The position numbers and the translations under genes are program-made. Below are positions 32,587 to 40,011 of a stretch of DNA of 64,000 nt, piece by piece. How positions within the stretch are numbered: position 1 is the stretch's first letter; every line of letters starts with the position of its first letter. Origin of the DNA: Streptomyces sp. A0958 (GTDB lineage Bacteria > Actinomycetota > Actinomycetes > Streptomycetales > Streptomycetaceae); assembly GCF_004795035.1 (NCBI RefSeq), contig NZ_SSBK01000015.1:62001-126000 (forward strand), given 5' to 3'. The notes under the pieces are model-generated. The model searched no databases. It saw only the letters and a list, made by a program, of their open reading frames with translations, and was not told the DNA's origin.

Positions 32587-33141
32587 TCAGACCGTGTACT
32601 TCTCGTGCGGGATGCCTCGCTCCCAGACTGCCTCGAACGCAGCTGAGGCCAGACGTGTCACGGCGGGTTCGGAACGCACCTCCCAGCCGGGCTCGGACCA
32701 GTTCCCATTACCGGAGAAATGGTTGAAGAGCGCGATCCCTCCGTCGAACACCCAGCAGTCGTTTCCGGGAAGCGCGATGTCGGAAGCCTGCCGCCTGGGC
32801 AGCCAGCGCACCTGCTCCCCGGCGTGAAGGTTGACCACAGTGCCGGCGTGAAGGTTGACCACAGTGCCGGCGTGCTCGTACCGGATGTAATCCGTTACGG
32901 GTTCCGATACGACGCGGGCGCGGCGGACGGTCACGCCTCGGGCCACGGTGCTGCGAATCAAATCAGCCCACGGCGTCCAGTAGGTGGACGCCGGGTCGAT
33001 GTCGCGCATGCCCGTACGCTTCCAGGTCTCGAAGTCCTCCGCCTCATCACCCACGCCGTACGAGTCGCGCAGCTCCAGGTGCACAGCCGAGTGCTTGGCT
33101 GCGGCCAGCAACTCGTCAAAGCCCGGCTCGTTCTGCGACAT
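32587..33141 (-). CDS. DUF6879 family protein, cassette A
   Basis: 184 residues. The family pattern AAKHSAVHLELRDSYGVGDE, RRARVVSEPVTDYIRYEH, VRWLPRRQASDIALPGNDCW and a final HEKYTV region is present. Proteins of this kind commonly sit next to XRE/DUF5753 regulators in Streptomyces and may be the toxin-like or effector half of the pair; that is inference. The ATG at 33141 follows GGAAGGCGTGCG. An exact 24-bp tandem duplication (32827-32874) adds eight residues, giving a repeated HAGTVVNL. Confidence 0.85.
   Translation of the reverse strand: MSQNEPGFDELLAAAKHSAVHLELRDSYGVGDEAEDFETWKRTGMRDIDPASTYWTPWADLIRSTVARGVTVRRARVVSEPVTDYIRYEHAGTVVNLHAGTVVNLHAGEQVRWLPRRQASDIALPGNDCWVFDGGIALFNHFSGNGNWSEPGWEVRSEPAVTRLASAAFEAVWERGIPHEKYTV
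32827..32874 (-). repeat. Exact 24-bp tandem duplication in the DUF6879 gene
   Basis: The unit AAGGTTGACCACAGTGCCGG followed by CGTG occurs twice with no mismatch, at 32827-32850 and 32851-32874. It keeps the frame. The perfect identity points to a recent event or an assembly artefact. Confidence 0.9.
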
Positions 33142-33372
33142 CGCACGCCTTCCTGAGCATCGGCACCATACGGGCCGGAATCCGAATTACGGCTTCGTGC
33201 GGCGGGATGCCCGGAGCGTGCCCGGGGACCTCGAACGCCGCGCACTCCGCCTCTAGCCTCTCGTCCGGCTTCCAGCCTTGAAGCACCAGCTCCCCCTTTC
33301 CTCGTCCACCCATACGGTGGGGGAGCCCTGCTGCCCGGTGTCTGGATCAATCCCGATGAACCGTAGTGCCAT
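33116..33372 (-). pseudogene. Cassette A small protein, apparent frameshift
   Basis: An ATG at 33372 with GGAGGCAGCC upstream opens MALRFIGIDPDTGQQGSPTV, then WVDEERG; another frame continues with ELVLQGWKPDERLE and IPPHEAVIRIPARMV to the stop at 33116. The switch is at a run of five Cs on the plus strand (33292-33296); one more base gives a single 85-residue protein. That repaired product aligns with the cassette B protein (TDRGTLAVQG, VPAHETLVEIPVELI). A shorter product could start at the ATG at 33313. It overlaps the DUF6879 gene by 26 bp. Confidence 0.6.
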
Positions 33373-33500
33373 GGCTGCCTCCGGTGTCGAGTGGCTTGCG
33401 CCAGCTTGCACAAGCGTCATCCCTACACGGCAGGAGCGTCAAGGGGGCCGCTGGAGCCCCGCAGGCCGGGGTGGCGGGCGCCACAGCGGCCTGACCGTAA

Positions 33501-33773
33501 CGGCACCGCTCGCACGCGGCAGCGGCGGGGGTTCTGCTGGATGCGCTGCGCGACGCGAGCGAGCGACGCCAGGTGATCGCGACGAGTCACAGCCCCGACC
33601 TGCTGGACCGCCACGACTTCGAGCTTTCCCAGCTGCGCGCAGTGCGCTCGACAGGTGGCGAGACGCGGATCGGGCCGCTTGACGCAGCAGGGGCGCTGGC
33701 CATGCGGGAACAGCTCTACACACCAGGAGAACCGCTGCGGACGGACCAGTTGCTGCCGAAGGCCACTCAGTGA
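33501..33773 (+). pseudogene. AAA-family ATPase C-terminal fragment
   Basis: An 91-codon frame, opened only by an upstream stop, encodes LLDALRDASERRQVIATSHS followed by PDLLD. The QVIATSHSPDLLD segment is the switch/H-loop end of SMC/OLD-like AAA ATPases. The Walker A, Walker B and signature parts are absent, so only the last ~90 residues remain. The stop overlaps the GTG of the next frame (GTGA), the usual linkage with DUF4276 genes. It is a non-functional relic. Confidence 0.65.
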
Positions 33774-33973
33774 CCGTGCCTGTGGTCGCCCCGATCGTAT
33801 AGGGGCATGGAGAGGTAACAGCGGTACGCGAACTCATCACGGGGATCGCTGCAGAACTCAACGGCACATATGCGGAGGTTGCCCAGCCCTTTCGCCTCGA
33901 TTCCGGAAAGATGCGCAGGCCGGACGAGCTGGGTAAGGATCGATCCCGCGCGGTGGAACTCCTGATCCGCTAG
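33770..33973 (+). pseudogene. DUF4276-like gene relic with a nonsense codon
   Basis: From the GTG at 33770 the frame reads MTVPVVAPIV, a TAG stop (33800-33802), then GHGEVTAVRELITGIAAELN, AQPFRLDSGKMRRPDEL and AVELLIR to a second stop. DUF4276 proteins typically have APIVEGHGE here, so TAG replaces a GAG glutamate in the motif. The protein is also cut short after ~66 codons. Together with the ATPase fragment it is the remains of an ATPase/DUF4276 pair of the kind found in defence islands. The next 140 bp hold nothing I can name. Confidence 0.6.
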
Positions 33974-34114
33974 TCCCTACTTCTTCGGCGAGGGCCGCCG
34001 ACGCGAGGTCCCTTCCTGGTGAGGGCGGTGGCCGGTACGGGAGGCGGGACATCGACGCCGAGCACCTCGGAAACCCGGGAGAGCAGGCCCGGTGCCGGGC
34101 AGCGGAAGGCGCGG

Positions 34115-34552
34115 TCAGGCGGGGTAGAGCGTGTGCCGTTCCGAGATCTGGTCGGTGGCGAGCCCGTCGATGGTCATGTTTCCCGTCCAGAGTTGGTCAC
34201 GGTTGGCGTACGTCGAATCGAACCGCACGCACGTGCCGCCGGGGGCCAACGTCCATCCCCGCTCGTGGAACTGCGCGATGCGCTCACTACCGCACACGAA
34301 CGCCCGAGTGGCTTGGGTCAGCACCCATCGGGCCAGTTCGGTCTCGCCTGCCGTGGGCCGTCCGCAGTGGCGGGCCATCTGCCACAGGCGCCCCCAATCG
34401 AGGCCGGGAGTCAGCGGGCCGACGACGGCGACGTCCCCGATCCGACGTGCGTCGAGGTGGTGGGTGGCGTACCCGAAGACCACGCCGAACATCACGAATA
34501 CGGTGACTCTGCTGCTGCCGGTCAGACCGGCTCCGGATACCACGGGCGGCAC
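34115..34552 (-). CDS. Cassette B partner protein, unknown family
   Basis: 145 residues, the intact paralogue of the protein at 30449-30880; about two thirds of the positions can be matched by eye. Conserved segments include VTVFVMFGVVFGYATHHLDA, GPLTPGLDWGRLWQMARHCG, ARWVLTQATRAFVCGSERIA and QFHERGW. It has no membrane helix. The GTG start at 34552 comes only 6 bp after the stop of the GRDP-like gene. Conservation of both genes side by side in two cassettes implies they work together. Function unknown. Confidence 0.75.
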   Translation of the reverse strand: MPPVVSGAGLTGSSRVTVFVMFGVVFGYATHHLDARRIGDVAVVGPLTPGLDWGRLWQMARHCGRPTAGETELARWVLTQATRAFVCGSERIAQFHERGWTLAPGGTCVRFDSTYANRDQLWTGNMTIDGLATDQISERHTLYPA

Positions 34553-34558
34553 CTGCGC

Positions 34559-35005
34559 TCAGCAACCGTCGCCGTCGCCGCAACAGGCCGGAGGATTGCA
34601 GTCCTTCGCCACGTCCCACATCCGCTCGTCGACGTAGAAGCCGGCTGCCTTGACTCGCTCCACCACGGAGCCGATCAGCGGGCGCGTGCGGATGGTGGCC
34701 CCTGGTTCGTGGTCCAGGAAGTAGCCGAACTGCTCCTGACACCAGGCGGCGTAGGCGCGGGTGTGGAGCGCGAACGAATGCCAGCCCGGATCGACAATCC
34801 GGGACGGCGTCATGTCGAACGCGCGGGCGTCGCCCATGACCTTGAGGAAGGCAAGGGCTTGGTCCACGATATTTCGGGCCGTGCACATTTCGTGCCCGTA
34901 CTCCGCGGCGCAGAATTCGGACACCTTATCGAAAAGCTCGGGAGTTACGAGATCGCGGCCCCGTCGCAAGGCGGCCGAAGTCTCCACCGTGGCTGTGGTC
35001 GTCAT
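34559..35005 (-). CDS. Cassette B GRDP-like protein with Cys-rich C terminus
   Basis: 148 residues. LFDKVSEFCAAEYGHEM is followed by ARNIVDQALAFLKVMGDARA, DPGWHSFALHTRAYAAWCQE, QFGYFLDHEPGA and a final KDCNPPACCGDGDGC. The DxGWHxFxLHTxxYAxFC block resembles GRDP-like (glycine-rich domain) proteins of actinobacteria. The tail has four Cys in 13 residues, identical in both cassettes, and could bind zinc or an Fe-S centre or be modified. The ATG at 35005 follows GAAGGGCGCACTC; a GTG at 35023 is the alternative. This copy has no frameshift. Confidence 0.8.
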   Translation of the reverse strand: MTTTATVETSAALRRGRDLVTPELFDKVSEFCAAEYGHEMCTARNIVDQALAFLKVMGDARAFDMTPSRIVDPGWHSFALHTRAYAAWCQEQFGYFLDHEPGATIRTRPLIGSVVERVKAAGFYVDERMWDVAKDCNPPACCGDGDGC

Positions 35006-35067
35006 GAGTGCGCCCTTCGTCACTTCGGGAATGGACGACTCATCGTGACCGGGCGCGGGGTCGCGTT

Positions 35068-35919
35068 CTAGTCGGTTTCCTGTTCGCGCAAAAGCTCGTC
35101 CCGGATTCTTCCGACCAGGGCTCGCATCTCTTCACCGGAACAGGCGGATGCCCTGAAGCCATCGAACTTGGATACGTACAGGGCGATATCCCTGGGGTCG
35201 GTTACCACTGTCTCGGCGTGGACCGTCTCGATGGCTACCGTGCGGTCATCCTTGATTGAGAACGAATGGCCCGGAAAATCATGCTGCGGGGCCGACAACT
35301 CGACCACTCGGATGTCCACATTGGGCAGTCGGGACGTCGAGATGATCCGATCGAGCTGTCCCACCAGCACCAGGGGCGGAACGATCCGCCACCGGAGGAC
35401 CGATTCCGTGATGATGAAACGGAAAGTCTTGCCTTCCGAGTAAAGGACACTCTGCCGTGCCAGTCGTGCGCCGATCGTGCGCTCCAGCTGGGCTTCGCTC
35501 AAGTTCCGGCGGGCGAAGACCGCCCTGACGTATTCGGGGGTCCGGAGCAGGCCGGGGACGAGGGAGGGCTGGAACAGGCGCAGCAGTGTGGTCTGTGATT
35601 CGAGGGCCTGCACCTGCTGTTGTTTGCGGTTGTAGCCCAGACGGCGGATCAACCGCCACGCCGTGGCTTCCGTGGCCGCCTGCCTGGCCGCTGCCATGTA
35701 CTCGGCCTTTGCCTCATCCGATACGCCTATGGCGGTGAGGATGCAGTCGACGTCGGTGACGCTCGGGGCCGTGTTCCCGTTCTCGATCTTCGACAGCTTG
35801 GACCGGGACATGGCGGCGCCACGGGCAACCGCTTTTGCTTCGAGTCCGGAGGACTCCCGAAGTGCCCGTAGCGCCGGTCCAAGGCTGTGTTTGTTCACTC
35901 GCCGTACTTCGACCACCAT
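35068..35919 (-). CDS. XRE/DUF5753 (Scr1-type) transcriptional regulator, cassette B
   Basis: 283 residues. The HTH is GLEAKAVARGAAMSRSKLSK followed by IENG, and the DUF5753 part has LFQPSLVPGLLRTPEYVRAV, ESVLRWRIVPP, QLDRIISTSRLPNVDIRVVE and FSIKDDRTVAIETVHAE. It probably regulates its own operon. The ATG at 35919 overlaps the DUF6879 gene by 25 bp; the GTG at 35898, which overlaps that gene's stop as GTGA, is equally likely. GC content is visibly lower than in the flanking core genes. Confidence 0.9.
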   Translation of the reverse strand: MVVEVRRVNKHSLGPALRALRESSGLEAKAVARGAAMSRSKLSKIENGNTAPSVTDVDCILTAIGVSDEAKAEYMAAARQAATEATAWRLIRRLGYNRKQQQVQALESQTTLLRLFQPSLVPGLLRTPEYVRAVFARRNLSEAQLERTIGARLARQSVLYSEGKTFRFIITESVLRWRIVPPLVLVGQLDRIISTSRLPNVDIRVVELSAPQHDFPGHSFSIKDDRTVAIETVHAETVVTDPRDIALYVSKFDGFRASACSGEEMRALVGRIRDELLREQETD

Positions 35920-36422
35920 TCAGTGAAGGGGACGGCGTGTTCCATCGCCTTGTCCCTGAACGCCAGAAACTCGGGCAGTCGTTCCTCTCCGGGGAATACA
36001 GTGCCGGTATACCTGCCGTCCTGCGTGTAGCTCATCGTCCCGACAGCTCGCTCGTCGAACATCCAGAAATCCGGTGCATCCGTGATCGGGTTGTCCCGAC
36101 CAGTCGTGTCCAGGATGTAGAACTCCTCACCGGCGGTCATATTGCGGCGGTATCCCCAGGATAGTTCGAAGCGTAGATACTCCGTCAGTGGGCGAACGAG
36201 GACGTGTACGCGGTAGATCCGCTTCCCTGCCCGGACCGCGTTCCCCACAGTTGTGAGCCAGCCGGCTGTTCTGTAACTCTCCGGCTGCGGTTCTCCCGCC
36301 AGAAACGCCTGGTAGGCATCGACCCCGCCCGATTTGCTGTAATCGTCCAGCGTCTCAAGGCGGAACGCTTCTCGTTCGAAGTCTTCGAGCCAGTCTCCGA
36401 GGGACTTAGACGAGGTTGTCAC
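35895..36422 (-). CDS. DUF6879 family protein, cassette B
   Basis: 175 residues from the GTG at 36422, which follows GAAAGGCCATGC. FEREAFRLETLDDYSKSGG, then RVHVLVRPLTEYLRFELSWG, EEFYILDTT and DAPDFWMFDERAVGTM match the DUF6879 layout seen at 32587-33141, including RVxxVxxPxTxYxRxE. It overlaps the upstream small gene by 17 bp and the XRE gene downstream. The role is unknown; pairing with a DUF5753 regulator suggests an effector/regulator couple. Confidence 0.82.
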   Translation of the reverse strand: MTTSSKSLGDWLEDFEREAFRLETLDDYSKSGGVDAYQAFLAGEPQPESYRTAGWLTTVGNAVRAGKRIYRVHVLVRPLTEYLRFELSWGYRRNMTAGEEFYILDTTGRDNPITDAPDFWMFDERAVGTMSYTQDGRYTGTVFPGEERLPEFLAFRDKAMEHAVPFTEWWSKYGE

Positions 36423-36597
36423 GCATGGCCTTTCGGATGAGCTCGACCGGAATTTCCACCAGCGTCTCGTGAGCGGGGACATTCAGCCCGTGGTCGGCTA
36501 AACGGCTGCCCTGGACGGCAAGTGTTCCCCGGTCCGTGGCGTAGATCGCAGGGCACTCGCCCTCGTCGCACTGGCCGACCAGTCGTGTCAGCTTCAC
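36406..36597 (-). CDS. Cassette B small protein, first gene of the cassette
   Basis: 63 residues. The GTG at 36597 follows AAGGAGACTCC, a strong ribosome binding site. The sequence LVGQCDEGECPAIYATDRGT and VPAHETLVEIPVELIRKAM aligns with the repaired small protein of cassette A. The Cys pair CDEGEC could bind metal. It heads the operon and overlaps the DUF6879 gene. No known family. Confidence 0.75.
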   Translation of the reverse strand: MKLTRLVGQCDEGECPAIYATDRGTLAVQGSRLADHGLNVPAHETLVEIPVELIRKAMRDNLV

Positions 36598-36674
36598 GGA
36601 GTCTCCTTATGGACGAGTGCGGTGATCCGATGCTTGCTGTCCCGTCGCCCGGGAGCAAGAGGGTGGAGTTTCCG

Positions 36675-37556
36675 TTACTGGAAACCGCCGGTCCGGCAGT
36701 CGCGGCAGGGCCCCGGGGCCGGGGCGCGGAAGGCGCGGTTGCAGTCGTCGCAGTTCTGGAGGGGGATCACGGGCGGCGGCGCCGGGCGTTGCGCGGTGAG
36801 GTCCGCCGGGGCCGGGAGCGGGGGCGGCCGGAGGGTGGTGATCCGGTGGCGGAGGAGCCTCGCCGGGTGCGTGACCGGTGTGGGGAGGGACGTGCTGAGA
36901 GCACGACGGATGGTGTCCGGGTGTGCTTCGCGTTCCAGCCAGGCGGCGATGCCCGGGGCGAGGGCGGCGATGTCGGCCTCGGAGAGCGTCAGTTCGGGGG
37001 CGTGGCGGCGGAGGTCCGCGAGGAGCAGGGCGGCGGTCCGGTGGAGGGCGTCGGTGGGGGTGCGGGGGTGGGGGAGCGGCCCCGGGAGCGTCGTCCTGGC
37101 TGCGGGGGCGGGCGGGGTCGTCGGCGCGGCGGTGGGCTTCGGCTCGGGCAGGGGGCGCGGCGGTTGCGGTGCGGGGCGCGTTGGGGTGGTGCCCGGGCGG
37201 TTGTACGACTCCGTGCGCGTCACCACGCGGCCGTCCCTGAGGCGTACGCGGGTGCGGCGCAGGTAGCCCGCCGCCTCCAGCTCGCGCAGGGCCGCCGCGA
37301 TGCGCATCTCGCTCTCCGGGAAGCGGGCCGCGAGCGTCTTGACGCCGACCTTCGCGCCCTCGGGCAGCGACTGGATGTGGACGGCAAGCCTGATCGCCAG
37401 GAGGGAGAGCGCGTCGTGCTGGGCCAGGTGGTTGCCGATGACCGTGAAGCCGGACGCGTGACGGGTGTTGACGTGGATGACACCGGAGGTCGGTGTGACG
37501 TCGCCGGGAGGGCCGGGCGGGGCGCACGGGGGCGCGATAACCTGCTGGGCAGTCAT
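36675..37556 (-). CDS. Helix-turn-helix (winged) protein with C-terminal zinc-ribbon-like motif
   Basis: 293 residues. GFTVIGNHLAQHDALSLLAI, then VHIQSLPEGAKVGVKTLAAR and EMRIAAALRELEAAGYLRRT form a winged helix of the replication-initiator/GntR-like type common in Streptomyces. After it come a Pro/Thr-rich linker, a helical part LSEADIAALAPGIAAWLERE and CDDCNRAF-PCRDC, a likely zinc ribbon. The start at 37556 follows AAGAAGAGACC. It probably binds DNA; the target is unknown. It is a lone gene at the right edge of the island. Confidence 0.75.
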   Translation of the reverse strand: MTAQQVIAPPCAPPGPPGDVTPTSGVIHVNTRHASGFTVIGNHLAQHDALSLLAIRLAVHIQSLPEGAKVGVKTLAARFPESEMRIAAALRELEAAGYLRRTRVRLRDGRVVTRTESYNRPGTTPTRPAPQPPRPLPEPKPTAAPTTPPAPAARTTLPGPLPHPRTPTDALHRTAALLLADLRRHAPELTLSEADIAALAPGIAAWLEREAHPDTIRRALSTSLPTPVTHPARLLRHRITTLRPPPLPAPADLTAQRPAPPPVIPLQNCDDCNRAFRAPAPGPCRDCRTGGFQ

Positions 37557-37787
37557 CGGGAAGGTCTCTTCTTCCTCGGTGGTCAGGCCCCGGCCGGGGT
37601 TCTCAGTCCTGGTCGGGGCCGACTCGTGTCTGGGTTGTTGCGGCGAGCATATGCCCGACAAGCCGCCTAAAAACCAGCCCAGTTGCCATTTGTCACCCGC
37701 GCGAGTGATGAGGGTTCGTACGGGGGCCGGGTGGGGTGGGGTTGGGTTCTTTTCCCGGTTTCTTCCAAAGCATTTGATGTCGTGGCG

Positions 37788-37847
37788 CACCGGGTCGCGG
37801 GTTTCCGCGACCCCATGTACGAGGTCGCGGAAACCCGCGACCCGGTG
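37788..37847. repeat. 25-bp perfect inverted repeat
   Basis: Two 25-base arms match exactly (37788-37812 and 37823-37847), with a 10-base spacer. The core is GGGTCGCGGGTTTCCGCGAC. It begins 12 bp after the end of the ATP-binding protein gene. It may act as a terminator, although no T tract follows, or as a protein binding site or recombination trace. Confidence 0.9.
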
Positions 37848-37858
37848 GGCCGATCGCG

Positions 37859-38284
37859 TCACGGTACGAGGTCGAGTTCGGCCCACACCGTCTTGCGCGG
37901 AACCGGCCCCGAGGTCACGCCCCAGCGGTCGGACAGGGCCTCGACGATCAACAGGCCCCGCCCGCTCTCCGCGTGTTCGCCGGGTACGGATGCCACGGGC
38001 AGGCAGTCGCCCTTCGTGTCCGTCAGCTCGATCCGGAGCACGGTGTCCTCGCGGACGGCTACGGCCAGTTGGAAGTCCCGGCCCGGCACCCTCCCGTGCA
38101 TCGCCGCGTTCGCCGCCAGCTCCGCGACGATGTGCGCGGCCGGCTCCGAGGGCACGCCCCAGAGGTCCAGATGCGCCACGGCGAGCAACCGGGCGAGCCG
38201 GGCGCCCCGGCGGGTGGGGGAGAGCAGCACGGTGAACGCGCGCTCAGTGGTGGGCCGTTGGAGGCCGGCAATTTGTTGGTTCAC
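37859..38284 (-). CDS. ATP-binding (GHKL/HATPase_c) regulatory protein of a WhiJ-type locus
   Basis: 141 residues. An antisigma-like ATPase domain: the N box is IVAELAANAAMHGRV, G1 is LTDTKGD (degenerate), and G2 is ESGRGLLIVEALSDRWG, ending KTVWAELDLV. Proteins like this accompany XRE/DUF5753 and DUF397 genes in the whiJ/abaA paralogous loci of Streptomyces, and the next two genes are exactly those. The GTG at 38284 is chosen because the conserved part begins soon after it. It is divergent from the regulator gene. Confidence 0.85.
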   Translation of the reverse strand: MNQQIAGLQRPTTERAFTVLLSPTRRGARLARLLAVAHLDLWGVPSEPAAHIVAELAANAAMHGRVPGRDFQLAVAVREDTVLRIELTDTKGDCLPVASVPGEHAESGRGLLIVEALSDRWGVTSGPVPRKTVWAELDLVP

Positions 38285-38446
38285 ATCACTCAGCGTGGCC
38301 GCGTCTGCGTACCGTGCACAGTGACCGAGCCCTTGCGTACGGTGACTGTCCGGTGCTTGTCCGGCGTTGTCCGGGCTGTCCGGAGTGACGTGTGGGGACG
38401 GGGGCGGTTGAGGAAGAACGGCACGCACGTCGGAAGTGGGGCACGG

Positions 38447-39328
38447 ATGAGTGTGGACGCGGTCGGCAAGGACCGGAGCGCCAACGGTGAGTCGGACGAG
38501 CACGGTTGGGACGTCGATCCCGAGGACGAGTCGGGCGCGGCGGTGGTCGCCGCCGTTGGCCGTCAGCTCAAGGTATGGCGCGAGGCGGCGGGGCTGCGCG
38601 CGGCGGAGTTCGGGGCGCTGATCGGGTACGGAGAGGACCTGATCTACAAGGTCGAGGGCGGCAGGCGCATCCCCCGGCCCGAGTACCTGGACAGGTCGGA
38701 CGACGTCTTGGGCGCGAACGGCAAGATCGCCGTGATGAAGCAGGACTTGGCGGTGGTCCGGTACCCGAAGAAGGTCCGGGATCTGGCGAAGATGGAGGCG
38801 CTCGCCGTTGAGATGGCGGTGTATGCCGAGCACGGCATCCACGGTCTTTTGCAGACGGAGGGGCATGCCCGTGCGCTGCTGGAGACGCGGCAGCCGTCCT
38901 ATTCGCGCGACGAGGTGGAGCGTGGGGTGGCGGCCCGATTGGCTCGACGCTCGATCTTCGACCGTACACCGGCCCCGGCGCTCAGCTTCGTCCTGGAAGA
39001 GGCTGCACTGCGTCGGCCCATCGGCGGCAGAATGGAGTGGCGAAGGCAGTTGGAACGCCTGCTTGCCATTGCACAGTTGAGAAACGTGTCGCTTCAGATC
39101 ATGCCCCTCAACTGCGAGACTCATCCTGGGCTGGACGGTGGGATCGAGGTGTTGAAGTTCGGGGACGGTACGGCTGTGGGTCGTTCGTGGGGTGCGTTCA
39201 GCGGGCGCCCCGTCACCGACCCGAAGCAGCTCCGAATCCTGGAACTGCGGTATGGCATGATCCGGGCCCAGGCCCTGACGCCAGCGGAGTCACTGGCCTT
39301 CATCAAGCAAGTGCTGGGAGAGACATGA
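38447..39328 (+). CDS. XRE/DUF5753 (WhiJ-type) transcriptional regulator
   Basis: 293 residues. The HTH is LRAAEFGALIGYGEDLIYKV followed by EGGRRIP. The DUF5753 domain has EHGIHGLLQTEGHARALLET, RSIFDRTPAPALSFVLEEAA, QLRNVSLQIMPL and GGIEVLKF. Closer to WhiJ-type regulators than to those of the cassettes. Its stop overlaps the start of the DUF397 gene (ATGA), the classical pairing. Such loci influence development and antibiotic production; whether this one does is unknown. Confidence 0.93.
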   Translation: MSVDAVGKDRSANGESDEHGWDVDPEDESGAAVVAAVGRQLKVWREAAGLRAAEFGALIGYGEDLIYKVEGGRRIPRPEYLDRSDDVLGANGKIAVMKQDLAVVRYPKKVRDLAKMEALAVEMAVYAEHGIHGLLQTEGHARALLETRQPSYSRDEVERGVAARLARRSIFDRTPAPALSFVLEEAALRRPIGGRMEWRRQLERLLAIAQLRNVSLQIMPLNCETHPGLDGGIEVLKFGDGTAVGRSWGAFSGRPVTDPKQLRILELRYGMIRAQALTPAESLAFIKQVLGET

Positions 39329-39534
39329 CTGACAATCCCTCCGCCGGGGACGCTTCTGCGATGAACTGGTTCAAGAGCAGCTACAGCGACAGCAGCAGCG
39401 GCAATAACTGCGTCGAGGTCGCCACCGTCCCCAGCGCGGTCCTCGTGCGCGACTCCAAGGACGCCCACGGCCCCCGCCTCGCACACGCTCCGCGCGCTTG
39501 GGCAGCCTTCGTCGCGTACGCGGCACAGGGCTGA
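39325..39534 (+). CDS. DUF397 protein
   Basis: 69 residues with the DUF397 signature NWFKSSYSDSSSGNNCVEVA and VRDSKDAHGP, followed by a short hydrophobic end with WAAFV. It overlaps its XRE regulator by ATGA. DUF397 proteins are small partners of WhiJ-like regulators; binding of the regulator is the usual hypothesis. Confidence 0.95.
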   Translation: MTDNPSAGDASAMNWFKSSYSDSSSGNNCVEVATVPSAVLVRDSKDAHGPRLAHAPRAWAAFVAYAAQG

Positions 39535-39543
39535 GGGGCCCGC

Positions 39544-40002
39544 GTGGCGCATCCTCATCTGCCCTCCACCGAAGCCGCCGTCACCGCTGTGCGCGAGGTC
39601 GCGCGGGCGTACAACCTGGAGATGACCGTCACCGACGACATCGGGACCGACCGGACGTCCCGGCGCACGTCGGCGGGGGCCTTTGCCGTGGTCGACGCGG
39701 ACGGGTCGCTGCCGCACGAGGCGTTCATCGAGCTGGGCGGGGCGCCCGCCGTCACCGTGCAGGTCTTTCCGGAGGACGACGCGCGGATCACCGTGGACGG
39801 GGTGGCGATCGACGACGTGCCCCGTGACTCCGTGCCCGCGTTCCTGCGGTCCGTGTACGGCGGGCTGGCCTACGTGAAGGGCCGGCTCTTCACGCGGGGG
39901 TATTGGCTCGTCGTGCCGTTGCCCGGGGACGAGACGTACAAGGAGCTCGTGCCGCGCGCCATCCTCAGCCCCTGGCTCTCCCGTAACCTCCGCAGCCGCT
40001 GA
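39544..40002 (+). CDS. Hypothetical protein
   Basis: 152 residues, GTG start 9 bp after the DUF397 stop. It is a mix of strands and helices with EAFIELGGAPAVTVQVFPED, RITVDGVAIDDVPRD and GYWLVVPLPGDETYKELVPR. No signal peptide, membrane helix or family motif. It probably belongs to the same transcription unit as the next two genes. Confidence 0.7.
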   Translation: MAHPHLPSTEAAVTAVREVARAYNLEMTVTDDIGTDRTSRRTSAGAFAVVDADGSLPHEAFIELGGAPAVTVQVFPEDDARITVDGVAIDDVPRDSVPAFLRSVYGGLAYVKGRLFTRGYWLVVPLPGDETYKELVPRAILSPWLSRNLRSR

Positions 40003-40011
40003 GGGGGCCCG

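Noticed and set aside
33858..34052. A 64-codon minus-strand frame between the cassettes
   Set aside because: It has no ribosome binding site, is antisense to the DUF4276 relic for half its length and has no conserved motif.
34559..35005. GRDP-like protein as a ribosomal peptide precursor
   Set aside because: The Cys-rich tail invites the idea, but no modifying enzyme, protease or transporter gene is nearby and the protein is a full folded domain. Kept only as a speculative option.
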